This document shows positions 8,416 through 15,318 of a stretch of 64,000 nt of DNA, piece by piece (position 1 is the first letter of the stretch; each line of letters begins with the position of its first letter). Location: the NCBI RefSeq assembly GCF_016406145.1, contig NZ_CP066306.1, forward strand, positions 310,001-374,000, given 5' to 3'. The translations under genes and the position numbers were made by a program. A model generated the notes under the pieces. It did no database searches. It was not told the origin of the DNA and saw nothing but the letters and a program-made list of their open reading frames with translations. Source of the DNA: Pseudomonas putida (GTDB taxonomy: Bacteria > Pseudomonadota > Gammaproteobacteria > Pseudomonadales > Pseudomonadaceae).

Positions 8416-8982
8416 ATGTCCCTCAGCGAAAAACAGAAAATGCTTAGTGGCCAGCTCTACCATGCCGGCTGCCCCGAACTACAGGCCGAGCAAATCGCCA
8501 CCAAGCACTGGATGCAGCGTTACAACACCAGCTTCGACCTGCTTAACGAAGCCCGCAACGGCCTGCTTGCCGAGCACTTCGGCCATGTGGGCGAAGGCAC
8601 GGTCATTCGCCCACCGTTCTATTGCGACTACGGCTACAACATCAGCGTCGGGCGCAATACCTTCATGAATTTCAACTGCGTGATCCTGGACGTGCTGCCG
8701 GTGCGTATCGGCGATGATTGCCAGATTGGCCCGGCGGTGCAGATCTACACCGCCGATCACCCGCTCGACCCTGAACTGCGGCGCACCGGGCTGGAGAGCG
8801 GACGGCCGGTGACTATCGGTAACAATGTGTGGATCGGTGGCGCGGCAATCATCCTGCCCGGGGTGACCATTGGCGATAACGCAGTGGTTGGTGCGGGCAG
8901 TGTGGTGACCCGCGATGTGCCGGCAGGCGCGGTAGTGGTCGGTAACCCGGCGCGCGCGCGTCAGCCGGCCCAAGGGCAATAG
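8416..8982 (+). CDS. Maltose/galactoside O-acetyltransferase family (LbH) protein
   Basis: Acetyl-CoA-dependent O-acetyltransferase of the Maa/LacA/NodL group, acting on a sugar or sugar-like acceptor that cannot be named. The 188-residue protein has the N-terminal Mac domain (about 5-58, including MLSGQLYHAGCPELQ) followed by left-handed beta-helix hexapeptide repeats (about 70-180), with the catalytic His in YTADHPLDP. The family length is about 185. ACAGGAG precedes the ATG. Its last 22 bp overlap the 3' end of the convergent thioredoxin-like gene. Confidence 0.88.
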   Translation: MSLSEKQKMLSGQLYHAGCPELQAEQIATKHWMQRYNTSFDLLNEARNGLLAEHFGHVGEGTVIRPPFYCDYGYNISVGRNTFMNFNCVILDVLPVRIGDDCQIGPAVQIYTADHPLDPELRRTGLESGRPVTIGNNVWIGGAAIILPGVTIGDNAVVGAGSVVTRDVPAGAVVVGNPARARQPAQGQ

Positions 8983-9530
8983 CAGCCGACGGCCAGCGTG
9001 TTCGATGCGGTGACGTGGCGGCCATCGAGCAGGGCCTTTAGGATCGGCTCGATGAAGCTGTTGCTGGCGTTGCACACCGCGCCTTCGCTGTAGGGGCCGA
9101 AGTAAGCGAGGTTGCCTTGGCGGTCCCAGATCGCTACGGCCGGAGAGGCGGGCAGGTTTTCACTGCCGGGCAGATGGGTGATGGGCTGCAGGCGGGTGAG
9201 GTTGGCCGGCAGCCGGCCTTGGCTGCCGGGCTTTTGCACGACGTGGAATGCCACGCCCTTGTCTGCGAAGTGGCTGAGCAGGTCACCCAGGTGCTGCTGG
9301 TTGCCGACATTGCATGGGCAGGTCGGGTCCCAGAAGTGTACTACGCGCACAGGGCCGGGGCCGGCGAGCTCGGCGGGCAGGCGTAGCTGGGTGCCGTCGA
9401 ACAGCGTGGTCTGGCTTTCGAACGGGCGCAGGTAGCGGGACTTAAAGCTGTCGTATGCCCACCAGAGCACGGCGGCGCATGAGAGCAGTGCAATGGCTAA
9501 AATTATCGGCTTGATTGTTCGATTTTTCAT
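8961..9530 (-). CDS. Membrane-anchored thioredoxin-fold protein with CPC motif (DUF6436-like)
   Basis: A 189-residue protein with one N-terminal membrane anchor (about 8-26) and a periplasmic thioredoxin-like domain. The active-site region reads HFWDPTCPCN, with Cys71-Pro-Cys73 instead of the usual CxxC, a CxC spacing also known in some redox and Sco-like proteins. Three further cysteines lie near the C-terminus (153, 183, 185). The start at 9530 gives the hydrophobic anchor directly; the open frame continues far upstream but that part is Arg-rich shadow sequence. Its 3' end overlaps the acetyltransferase gene by 22 bp. Exact role unknown: a thiol-redox or metal-handling function is inferred only from the fold. 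Confidence 0.75.
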   Translation of the reverse strand: MKNRTIKPIILAIALLSCAAVLWWAYDSFKSRYLRPFESQTTLFDGTQLRLPAELAGPGPVRVVHFWDPTCPCNVGNQQHLGDLLSHFADKGVAFHVVQKPGSQGRLPANLTRLQPITHLPGSENLPASPAVAIWDRQGNLAYFGPYSEGAVCNASNSFIEPILKALLDGRHVTASNTLAVGCYCPWAG

Positions 9531-9649
9531 GGCCCATCCGCAGCCCTTTGAGGAGCGGCATTGTTGATTCAAAAGTGGCCAAGCTTGCCACGGCGCAGCC
9601 AAGAGCTGAATATCCCGGATCAATACTCGCTTCGCTGTGGATGTACCCG

Positions 9650-10576
9650 ATGCCTGCCGCTTTTCACCCCGACCGCCTGCGCGCCAGCCTCGCGCCCCTT
9701 GGCAAACGCCAACCCTTGTCCGTTCAGGCGCAGGATTATCAGCGCTTCTACGGCTTGAACCTGCCAGCGCAGAGCTGGCTGGGCGGTTTTCAGGCGGCGG
9801 GTTTCGAGCTGGCGGGGCAGGTCTGGCTACCTTCGCAGCCCGTGGCGACACTGTTTCTGCTGCATGGCTATTACGACCACATGGGCCTCTACCGCCACGT
9901 GATCGAATGGGCACTGCAACAGGGTTATGCAGTGATCAGTTGCGACCTGCCTGGCCATGGCCTGTCCAGTGGCGAGCGCGCCAGCATCACTGATTTCGCA
10001 CTCTATCAGCAGGTGCTCGATGCCTTGTTCGAGCAGGCGCGCAGCCTTGCTTTGCCGTGCCCGTGGCACTTGTGCGGGCAAAGCACTGGTGGCGCCATTG
10101 CCGTCGATCATCTGCTGCACCAGGGGGTACAGAGCCCGGTTGATGGCCAGGTGATCCTGCTTGCGCCGCTCGTGCGCCCACGTGCCTGGCTGTGGTCGAA
10201 ACTCAGTTATCGAGTGTTGCGTCACTTCGTCAATGGCATTGAGCGGCGCTTCAGCGAGAACAGCAACGACCCGACGTTCCTACCGTTTCTGGAGGCCGAC
10301 CCGCTGCAGCCTCGGCGCCTGCCGACAGCCTGGGTCGGCGCGCTGATGGCCTGGGTCAAGCGGATCGAGGCCGCGCCGTGCAGTGCGCGGCGACCGTTGA
10401 TCGTTCAGGGGGAGGCTGACGGCACGGTGGACTGGCCCTACAACCTCGAAGTGCTCAAGGCCAAGTTTGCTGAGCCACAGATCCTGCTGCTGCCCGAAGC
10501 CCGTCACCACCTGGCCAATGAACTGCCGGGCATCCGTCAGCGCTATTTCGACTTCATCAACCAGCGCTTGGGCTGA
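9650..10576 (+). CDS. Alpha/beta hydrolase (monoacylglycerol-lipase-like)
   Basis: Serine esterase/lipase of the Hydrolase_4 (lysophospholipase-type) group, 308 residues. Seen: oxyanion stretch LLHGYYDHMG, the DLPGHGLSSG strand, the nucleophile elbow GQSTG, and a C-terminal His in PEARHHLANE. There is no signal peptide. The start is uncertain: I chose the ATG at 9650 because the preceding in-frame codons overlap the promoter area of the divergent gene and do not look coding; an ATG at 9641 is equally possible, and neither has a strong ribosome-binding site. Its stop codon directly abuts the stop codon of the convergent DUF2059 gene. Confidence 0.8.
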   Translation: MPAAFHPDRLRASLAPLGKRQPLSVQAQDYQRFYGLNLPAQSWLGGFQAAGFELAGQVWLPSQPVATLFLLHGYYDHMGLYRHVIEWALQQGYAVISCDLPGHGLSSGERASITDFALYQQVLDALFEQARSLALPCPWHLCGQSTGGAIAVDHLLHQGVQSPVDGQVILLAPLVRPRAWLWSKLSYRVLRHFVNGIERRFSENSNDPTFLPFLEADPLQPRRLPTAWVGALMAWVKRIEAAPCSARRPLIVQGEADGTVDWPYNLEVLKAKFAEPQILLLPEARHHLANELPGIRQRYFDFINQRLG

Positions 10577-11329
10577 CTACTTGAGGTTCGCGCCGTTCTG
10601 GCCGACTGCCAGGCCGGCGCGCACCGCTGCCACTGCGGCCTGGTAGTACGCTTTGCCTTCAGGTGACTCGGCGAAAGTGGCGAACTCTTCCAGCTCGGCG
10701 TCGGAAAGGTCGCGGTAGACGTAAAGCAACGTGTTGTTGAGGTCTTCGCCAATCTGGTTCATCAGCCGCTGGCGCTGGCCATCGAGCAGGCCTTGGGCCT
10801 GGCCGCCGCCGAACAGACCGGGGATCATCGAGCTGAGGCTGTCGGCCGCCACGCCGGCGATAGCCAGGCTAACCTCGGCACCGGCTTCGCGGGCCGGGAG
10901 GGCCTGAGCCAGGTGTCCGATGATCAACAGACGGTTATCGCTGGCCTGAATTTTCGGCAAGCCCTTGGCGTGCTTGGCCAGCTGGTCCTTGCGCGTGGCC
11001 AGCAGTTCGGCGGCGACGATCTTGCGCCCCAGCGGTGACTGGAAAAAGGCCAGCGCCGGCGCAGGGTCGGGCAGGGCGCTGCGCAATTGTGCCTGGGCAC
11101 GGCGGTCCATGGCCGCTGCCTGGAAGCGCTGGTTGCTGTTGCTGACCAGAGCCTGGTAAACCGCAGGCGGCAGGCTGTTGCGGTAGCGCTGCTGGGCGGC
11201 GCTCACGGCATCATTGAAATGGGCGCGCTGGTCGGGCCAACCGGCGGCCTTGTAGAGCTGATCAAGGCTGTCTGCCCAGACAGGCATGGTGCAGATCATC
11301 AGCAGAATCAGGGAAAACAGACGGCGCAT
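10577..11329 (-). CDS. Exported DUF2059-family protein
   Basis: 250-residue secreted protein of unknown function. The first 19 residues (MRRLFSLILLMICTMPVWA) form a standard signal peptide. The mature chain is mostly helical, and the C-terminal part contains the DUF2059 signature region (LSDAELEEFATFAESPEGKA). GGAGT precedes the ATG at 8 nt. It is transcribed alone, convergent with the hydrolase; the two stop codons are adjacent with no spacer. Confidence 0.75.
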   Translation of the reverse strand: MRRLFSLILLMICTMPVWADSLDQLYKAAGWPDQRAHFNDAVSAAQQRYRNSLPPAVYQALVSNSNQRFQAAAMDRRAQAQLRSALPDPAPALAFFQSPLGRKIVAAELLATRKDQLAKHAKGLPKIQASDNRLLIIGHLAQALPAREAGAEVSLAIAGVAADSLSSMIPGLFGGGQAQGLLDGQRQRLMNQIGEDLNNTLLYVYRDLSDAELEEFATFAESPEGKAYYQAAVAAVRAGLAVGQNGANLK

Positions 11330-11433
11330 TCAGGACTCCTGTCGGCAGGTGGCTATTGTCCTTGGCTCGGCGCCGGTTTGTCGAGATAGGGGCGTAATTC
11401 TCGGCCAAGTGGCGCTGTGCGAGTGCATGGCTA

Positions 11434-12075
11434 ATGGATATGATGCGCGCCATGCATATCTCCCCTGAACACCCGATGCTTGCGGCCGTCGTTGACGATC
11501 TGGCCTCCCATGGCTGGTCGCAGCAGGCCCTTTTCCTGCCGGCTGAGCTGGTGCGTGCGCTTGCGGCCGAGTGTCGGCGCCGTGATGCCGAAGGCCAGCT
11601 CAACCCTGCCGGGGTGGGGCGCGGTGTGGCCCAGGAAGTGCGCGAGGCGATCCGTGGGGACCAGATCCAGTGGGTCGACCCGGGGCAGGCCGAGGCTTGC
11701 GACAAATACCTGGAAGCCATGGACCAGCTGCGTCTGGCAATCAACCAGGGCCTGTTCCTTGGCCTTGAAGAGTTCGAGTGTCACTTCGCCCTATACCCGC
11801 CAGGTGCGTTCTACCGTCGCCACCTGGACCGTTTTCGCGACGACGACCGGCGCATGGTCTCGGCTGTGCTTTACCTCAATGAAGACTGGCAGCCGCAGGA
11901 TGGTGGCCAGTTGCGCATGTTCCTGGCTGACGCTGTCGAGCATGACGTGCAGCCCGTTGCCGGCTGTCTGGTGGTGTTTCTATCGGGTGAAGTGCCTCAC
12001 GAAGTCTTGCCAGCGGGGCGTGAGCGGCTTTCGTTGACGGGTTGGTTCCGGCGCCGTGGCAATGACCCGTTCTGA
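11434..12075 (+). CDS. 2-oxoglutarate/Fe(II)-dependent oxygenase (prolyl-4-hydroxylase-like)
   Basis: Fe(II)/2OG dioxygenase of the P4Hc/2OG-FeII_Oxy group, 213 residues. The iron triad is clear: His130-x-Asp132 in YRRHLDRF and His189 in GEVPHEVLP, with Arg198 as the likely 2-oxoglutarate ligand. The fold includes the SAVLYLNEDWQPQDGGQL strand typical of prolyl hydroxylase relatives. Substrate unknown; bacterial relatives hydroxylate translation proteins such as EF-Tu, but I cannot show that here. Several ATGs cluster at 11434, 11440, 11443 and 11452, so the start is uncertain by up to six residues. The downstream DUF523 gene overlaps its end. Confidence 0.85.
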   Translation: MDMMRAMHISPEHPMLAAVVDDLASHGWSQQALFLPAELVRALAAECRRRDAEGQLNPAGVGRGVAQEVREAIRGDQIQWVDPGQAEACDKYLEAMDQLRLAINQGLFLGLEEFECHFALYPPGAFYRRHLDRFRDDDRRMVSAVLYLNEDWQPQDGGQLRMFLADAVEHDVQPVAGCLVVFLSGEVPHEVLPAGRERLSLTGWFRRRGNDPF

Positions 12076-12565
12076 CCCGCCCAAGGTGCTGGTCAGCGCC
12101 TGCCTGCTGGGACAGCCGGTGCGTTATGACGGGCGGGCCAGCGGCCATCCTGATCTGTTGCAGCGCTGGCAGGCTGAAGGGCGTGTAGTGCCGTTGTGCC
12201 CGGAGGTGGCCGGCGGCCTGCCCACACCGCGCCCGCCCGCGGAGATCCCGGGCGGGCAGGGCGGCGAGGTGCTCGACGGGGCGGCGCAGGTGCTGACGGT
12301 GAATGGCGAGGACGTAAGCGCGGCCTTTCTTGCCGGTGCCCAGCAGGCGCTGGCGCTGGTGCGTCGGCATGGCATCCGGGTGGCTGTGCTTAAGGCGGGC
12401 AGCCCTTCGTGTGGCAACCGCTTGACCTACGATGGCACGTTCGCTGGGGTGAAGGTGCCAGGGCAGGGGGTGACCACCGCACTGCTGCGGCGGGAGGGAG
12501 TGCTGGTGTTCAGTGAGCTGGAGCTGGAAGAGGCCCAGCGAACGCTGGCTGGGTTGTCAGCGTAG
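12062..12565 (+). CDS. DUF523 family protein (YbbK-like)
   Basis: 167-residue protein of unknown function with the DUF523 signatures: VSACLLGQPVRYDG near the N-terminus, LCPEVAGGLPTPR at about 48-60 and KAGSPSCG at about 110. The conserved cysteines suggest metal or Fe-S binding (inference). I chose the ATG at 12062; a GTG at 12056 is also possible. Either way the gene overlaps the end of the 2OG oxygenase gene (14 bp with this start), indicating co-transcription and translational coupling. Confidence 0.82.
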   Translation: MTRSDPPKVLVSACLLGQPVRYDGRASGHPDLLQRWQAEGRVVPLCPEVAGGLPTPRPPAEIPGGQGGEVLDGAAQVLTVNGEDVSAAFLAGAQQALALVRRHGIRVAVLKAGSPSCGNRLTYDGTFAGVKVPGQGVTTALLRREGVLVFSELELEEAQRTLAGLSA

Positions 12566-12579
12566 TTTGGTGCTGGCCC

Positions 12580-12601
12580 TTTCGCGAGGTTACCCGCGAA
12601 A
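12580..12601. repeat. Short REP-like hairpin
   Basis: TTTCGCG (12580-12586) pairs with CGCGAAA (12595-12601). The sequence resembles part of the P. putida REP consensus and lies between the convergent DUF523 and binding-protein genes. Confidence 0.45.
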
Positions 12602-12625
12602 AAGCTGGTGCAGGCAATAAGTGAC

Positions 12626-13114
12626 TCACTGCCCGGTAGCCGTCTCCGGCACACCCTTGAACCACTTCTGCTCAAGCTCCGCTGTACGGCCGCTGTCCTT
12701 GAGGCGCTGCAGCGCGTTGTTCACCGCACTCTCGAACGCCGGGTTGTCTTTCTGGAACGGGATGACCAGCTTCCTCTCGCCAAAAGGCTGGCTCAGATCA
12801 AACGGCGTATCGGCCTTGGGAGCATTGTCCGATGGGGTCACAGTGATGTCGTATTTGCCACTTTCAACACCCGGCAGTATCTCGGCCACAGGCGTTTCAA
12901 TGAACTCGACACGCAGGTCCAGTTGTTTGGCCAGCTCTTGGCCGAATTCGATTTCAAACCCCGTCAGATGGTCGTTTTGCTTGAAGGCATACGGCGAGTT
13001 GTCGGCCTGTACGGCAATGCGCAGTTCGCCCCGGTCGGCGATTTCGTCTATCAGCTCGGCTTGAGCCAATGGCGTGATCAGTACTGCCAGCAGTACACCC
13101 ATGGTCGAACGCAT
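12626..13114 (-). CDS. Shortened amino-acid-type solute-binding protein (SBP_bac_3), missing much of lobe 2
   Basis: A 162-residue exported protein with a signal peptide (about 1-19) and a good match to lobe 1 of polar amino-acid-binding proteins: RGELRIAVQADNSPYAF, LTGFEIEFGQELAKQL and GKYDITVTPSDNAPK. At about residue 115, after PFDLSQPFGER, the chain jumps directly to KLVIPFQKDNPAFESAVNNAL and the final RTAELEQKWF helix. The roughly 90-110 residues that normally form most of lobe 2 are absent, although the frame is intact. No permease or ATPase gene is adjacent. A-rich AAAGGGG precedes the ATG. Could be a minimal receptor, a sensor-type domain or a decaying gene; reading frame conservation would decide. 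Confidence 0.78.
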   Translation of the reverse strand: MRSTMGVLLAVLITPLAQAELIDEIADRGELRIAVQADNSPYAFKQNDHLTGFEIEFGQELAKQLDLRVEFIETPVAEILPGVESGKYDITVTPSDNAPKADTPFDLSQPFGERKLVIPFQKDNPAFESAVNNALQRLKDSGRTAELEQKWFKGVPETATGQ

Positions 13115-13311
13115 CTAATGCCCCTTTTCTTTGGCAAATGAATAACTGTCGCCACGACTTTCTTCCTCGTCGTGGTCGAGCGCAGCCTATGACCTTGAAG
13201 CCTTGGCGAGGTTTAACCCTAACTGAATTTTTTCTCTTTGTGGGCTATGGTGAACTTCCGCCGCCGTTCGTTTGCAGGTTGCGGTCAATAAGTGAATCAC
13301 AGGAGAAGTGA

Positions 13312-13788
13312 ATGAACAGCCTATTTTCGCGTGCTGCCGTAGCCGGTCTGCTGATGGGGGCCTCGGTACTGGTCAGCGCTGCGGATGCGCTGAAGAGCCA
13401 GGAGCCGCCCAAGGATGCCAAGGTCTTCATCGTTTCCCCCGCCGACGGCGCAACGGTCGACAAGACCTTCACCGTCAAGTTTGGCATCGAAGGCATGGGG
13501 CTCAAGCCTGCGGGTGACCAGACCCCGCACACGGGCCACCACCACCTGCTGGTGGATGTGGACAAGGAGCCTGTTGCCGATCAGCCATTGCCGACCAGCC
13601 TGATGCCGGAAGGCGGGGCAGCGCTGCCTGCCGGCCCGCAGGTGCTGCACTTCGGCAAGGCCCAGACCGAGACCACCCTTACCCTGACGCCGGGCAAGCA
13701 CACCCTGCAGCTGGTGCTGGGTGACCAGTATCACGTGCCGTTCAAGCCAAGCGTTGAGTCGAAGAAGATCACGGTTGAAGTGAAGTAA
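13312..13788 (+). CDS. Exported DUF4399 family protein
   Basis: 158-residue secreted protein of unknown function. The signal peptide covers about residues 1-23 (ending SAADA). The mature domain has DUF4399 hallmarks, including FIVSPADGATV, the His-rich TPHTGHHHLLVD turn, and a C-terminal TLQLVLGDQYHVPF strand; the layout suggests an immunoglobulin-like beta sandwich, possibly metal-binding through the His cluster (inference). AGGAG stands before the ATG. It is a monocistronic unit closed by a bidirectional terminator shared with serA. Confidence 0.8.
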   Translation: MNSLFSRAAVAGLLMGASVLVSAADALKSQEPPKDAKVFIVSPADGATVDKTFTVKFGIEGMGLKPAGDQTPHTGHHHLLVDVDKEPVADQPLPTSLMPEGGAALPAGPQVLHFGKAQTETTLTLTPGKHTLQLVLGDQYHVPFKPSVESKKITVEVK

Positions 13789-13811
13789 GCCGAGCCATTA
13801 CGCAGCCCTTA

Positions 13812-13866
13812 AGCTGGCAAGTCGATCCCTACTGGCATCGTGGTGTGAGCTGGCTTGTTGGCGAAA
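13812..13866. repeat. Degenerate REP-like pair
   Basis: AAGCTGGCAAGTCGATCCC and GTGTGAGCTGGCTTGTTGGCG resemble the GCCGGCAAGCCGGCTCCCAC repeat family found intact at 43701-43793, in opposing orientation but with several mismatches. Confidence 0.4.
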
Positions 13867-13901
13867 CAAAAAAAGGGAGGCCACCAAGGCCTCCCTTTTT
13901 T
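13867..13901. terminator. Bidirectional terminator between DUF4399 gene and serA
   Basis: GGGAGGCC (13875-13882) pairs with GGCCTCCC (13888-13895), flanked by an A-run on the left and a T-run on the right, so it can stop transcription from both convergent genes. Confidence 0.88.
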
Positions 13902-13917
13902 CATACCGCAATTACGC

Positions 13918-15147
13918 TCAGAACAGTACGCGCGAGCGGATGGTGCCCTTGACGTGCTGCAGCTTCTCTTGCGCAAGGTCCGAGTACTCGGCGTCAACGT
14001 CGATTACCACGTAACCCACTTTCTCGTTGGTCTGCAGGAACTGACCGGAGATGTTGATACCGTTCTCGGCGAAGACTTTGTTGATCTCGCTGAGCACGCC
14101 CGGAATGTTTTCGTGGATGTGCAGCAGGCGATGCTTGCCCGGGTGCGCCGGCAGGGCGACTTCCGGGAAGTTGACCGACGATACCGAGGTGCCGTTGTCG
14201 CTGTACTTGACCAGCTTCTCGGCCACTTCCAGGCCGATGTTGGCTTGGGCCTCGGCGGTGGAGCCGCCGATGTGCGGGGTGAGGATCACGTTGTCCAGGC
14301 CGCGCAGCGGGCTTTCGAACTCTTCATCGTTGGAGCGTGGCTCGACCGGGAACACGTCGATGGCGGCGCCGATCAGGTGCTTGTCCTTGATGGCTGCGGC
14401 CAGGTGGTCCAGTTCTACCACGGTGCCACGGGCGGCGTTGATCAGGATCGAGCCCTTCTTCATCGCGCGGATTTCTCTCTCGCCGATCATCCACTGGGTG
14501 GATGGCAGCTCAGGCACGTGCAGCGAGACGATGTCGGCCAGGCCCAGCAGTTCGTGCAGGCTGGTGACTTGTACGGCGTTGCCCAGTGGCAGCTTGGTCA
14601 GCGGGTCGTAGAAGTAGACCTGCATGCCCAGGCTCTCGGCCAGTACCGACAGCTGGGTACCGATCGAGCCATAGCCGACGATGCCCAGCTTCTTGCCGCG
14701 GATTTCGAACGAGTTGGCCGCGCTCTTGATCCAGCCGCCACGGTGGCAGGAGGCGTTTTTCTCGGGGATGCCGCGCAACAGCAGGATGGCTTCGGCCAGT
14801 ACCAGTTCCGCCACCGAACGGGTGTTGGAGTATGGCGCGTTGAACACGGCAATGCCGCGCTCGCGTGCAGCGTCCAGGTCGACCTGGTTGGTGCCGATGC
14901 AGAAGCAACCGACGGCGACCAGTTTCTTGGCACAGTCGAAGATCTCTTCGGTCAGCTGGGTACGCGAACGGATGCCGATGAAGTGCGCATCAGCGATCTT
15001 TTCCTTGAGTTCTGCTTCCGGCAGCGAGCCAGTGAGGTACTCAATGTTGGTGTACCCGGCGGCCTTGAGGGTATCCACCGCGTTCTGGTGCACCCCTTCA
15101 AGAAGAAGGAACCTGATCTTGCTCTTGTCGAGAGAAGTCTTGCTCAT
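13918..15147 (-). CDS. serA: D-3-phosphoglycerate dehydrogenase SerA
   Basis: Catalyses NAD-dependent oxidation of 3-phosphoglycerate, the first step of serine synthesis; relatives in Pseudomonas also reduce 2-oxoglutarate to D-2-hydroxyglutarate. The 409-residue protein matches the E. coli SerA length. Seen: substrate-binding IRSRTQLT, the Rossmann motif GIVGYGSIGTQ at about 155, catalytic Glu and His (PHIGGST) and a C-terminal ACT domain (about 335-409, HIHENIPGVLSEIN) for serine feedback. I chose the ATG at 15147 (MSKTSLDKSK); the open frame extends 60 residues further upstream into the promoter region. It is divergent from the FAD-dependent D-2-hydroxyglutarate dehydrogenase. Confidence 0.96.
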   Translation of the reverse strand: MSKTSLDKSKIRFLLLEGVHQNAVDTLKAAGYTNIEYLTGSLPEAELKEKIADAHFIGIRSRTQLTEEIFDCAKKLVAVGCFCIGTNQVDLDAARERGIAVFNAPYSNTRSVAELVLAEAILLLRGIPEKNASCHRGGWIKSAANSFEIRGKKLGIVGYGSIGTQLSVLAESLGMQVYFYDPLTKLPLGNAVQVTSLHELLGLADIVSLHVPELPSTQWMIGEREIRAMKKGSILINAARGTVVELDHLAAAIKDKHLIGAAIDVFPVEPRSNDEEFESPLRGLDNVILTPHIGGSTAEAQANIGLEVAEKLVKYSDNGTSVSSVNFPEVALPAHPGKHRLLHIHENIPGVLSEINKVFAENGINISGQFLQTNEKVGYVVIDVDAEYSDLAQEKLQHVKGTIRSRVLF

Positions 15148-15231
15148 CTGCGTAAACCTGTATCCCGGAGAAAAAATGGCGAGAAGTGATGCTAGGCGCA
15201 GCGCGGGCCTTAGCACGAACAGCGGGGGCGC

Positions 15232-15243
15232 TATGCTAGCATA
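15232..15243. promoter_or_regulatory. 12-bp palindrome in the serA / D2HGDH divergent promoter region
   Basis: TATGCTAGCATA is a perfect palindrome midway between the two starts. It also reads as a -10-like TATGCT on both strands, with TTAGCA 16 bp upstream on the + strand as a weak -35. It could be an operator, overlapping promoters, or both. Confidence 0.4.
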
Positions 15244-15318
15244 CGCGACACAATCTGAGCTTATCCCGACAGGTGAAGAGTACTCAGGGTGACTATGAAT
15301 AAGTCGAGAGTTCCGGCG

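Noticed and set aside
13855..15189. 444-codon + strand frame opposite serA
   Set aside because: Complete antisense overlap with serA; high-GC genomes commonly show such frames.
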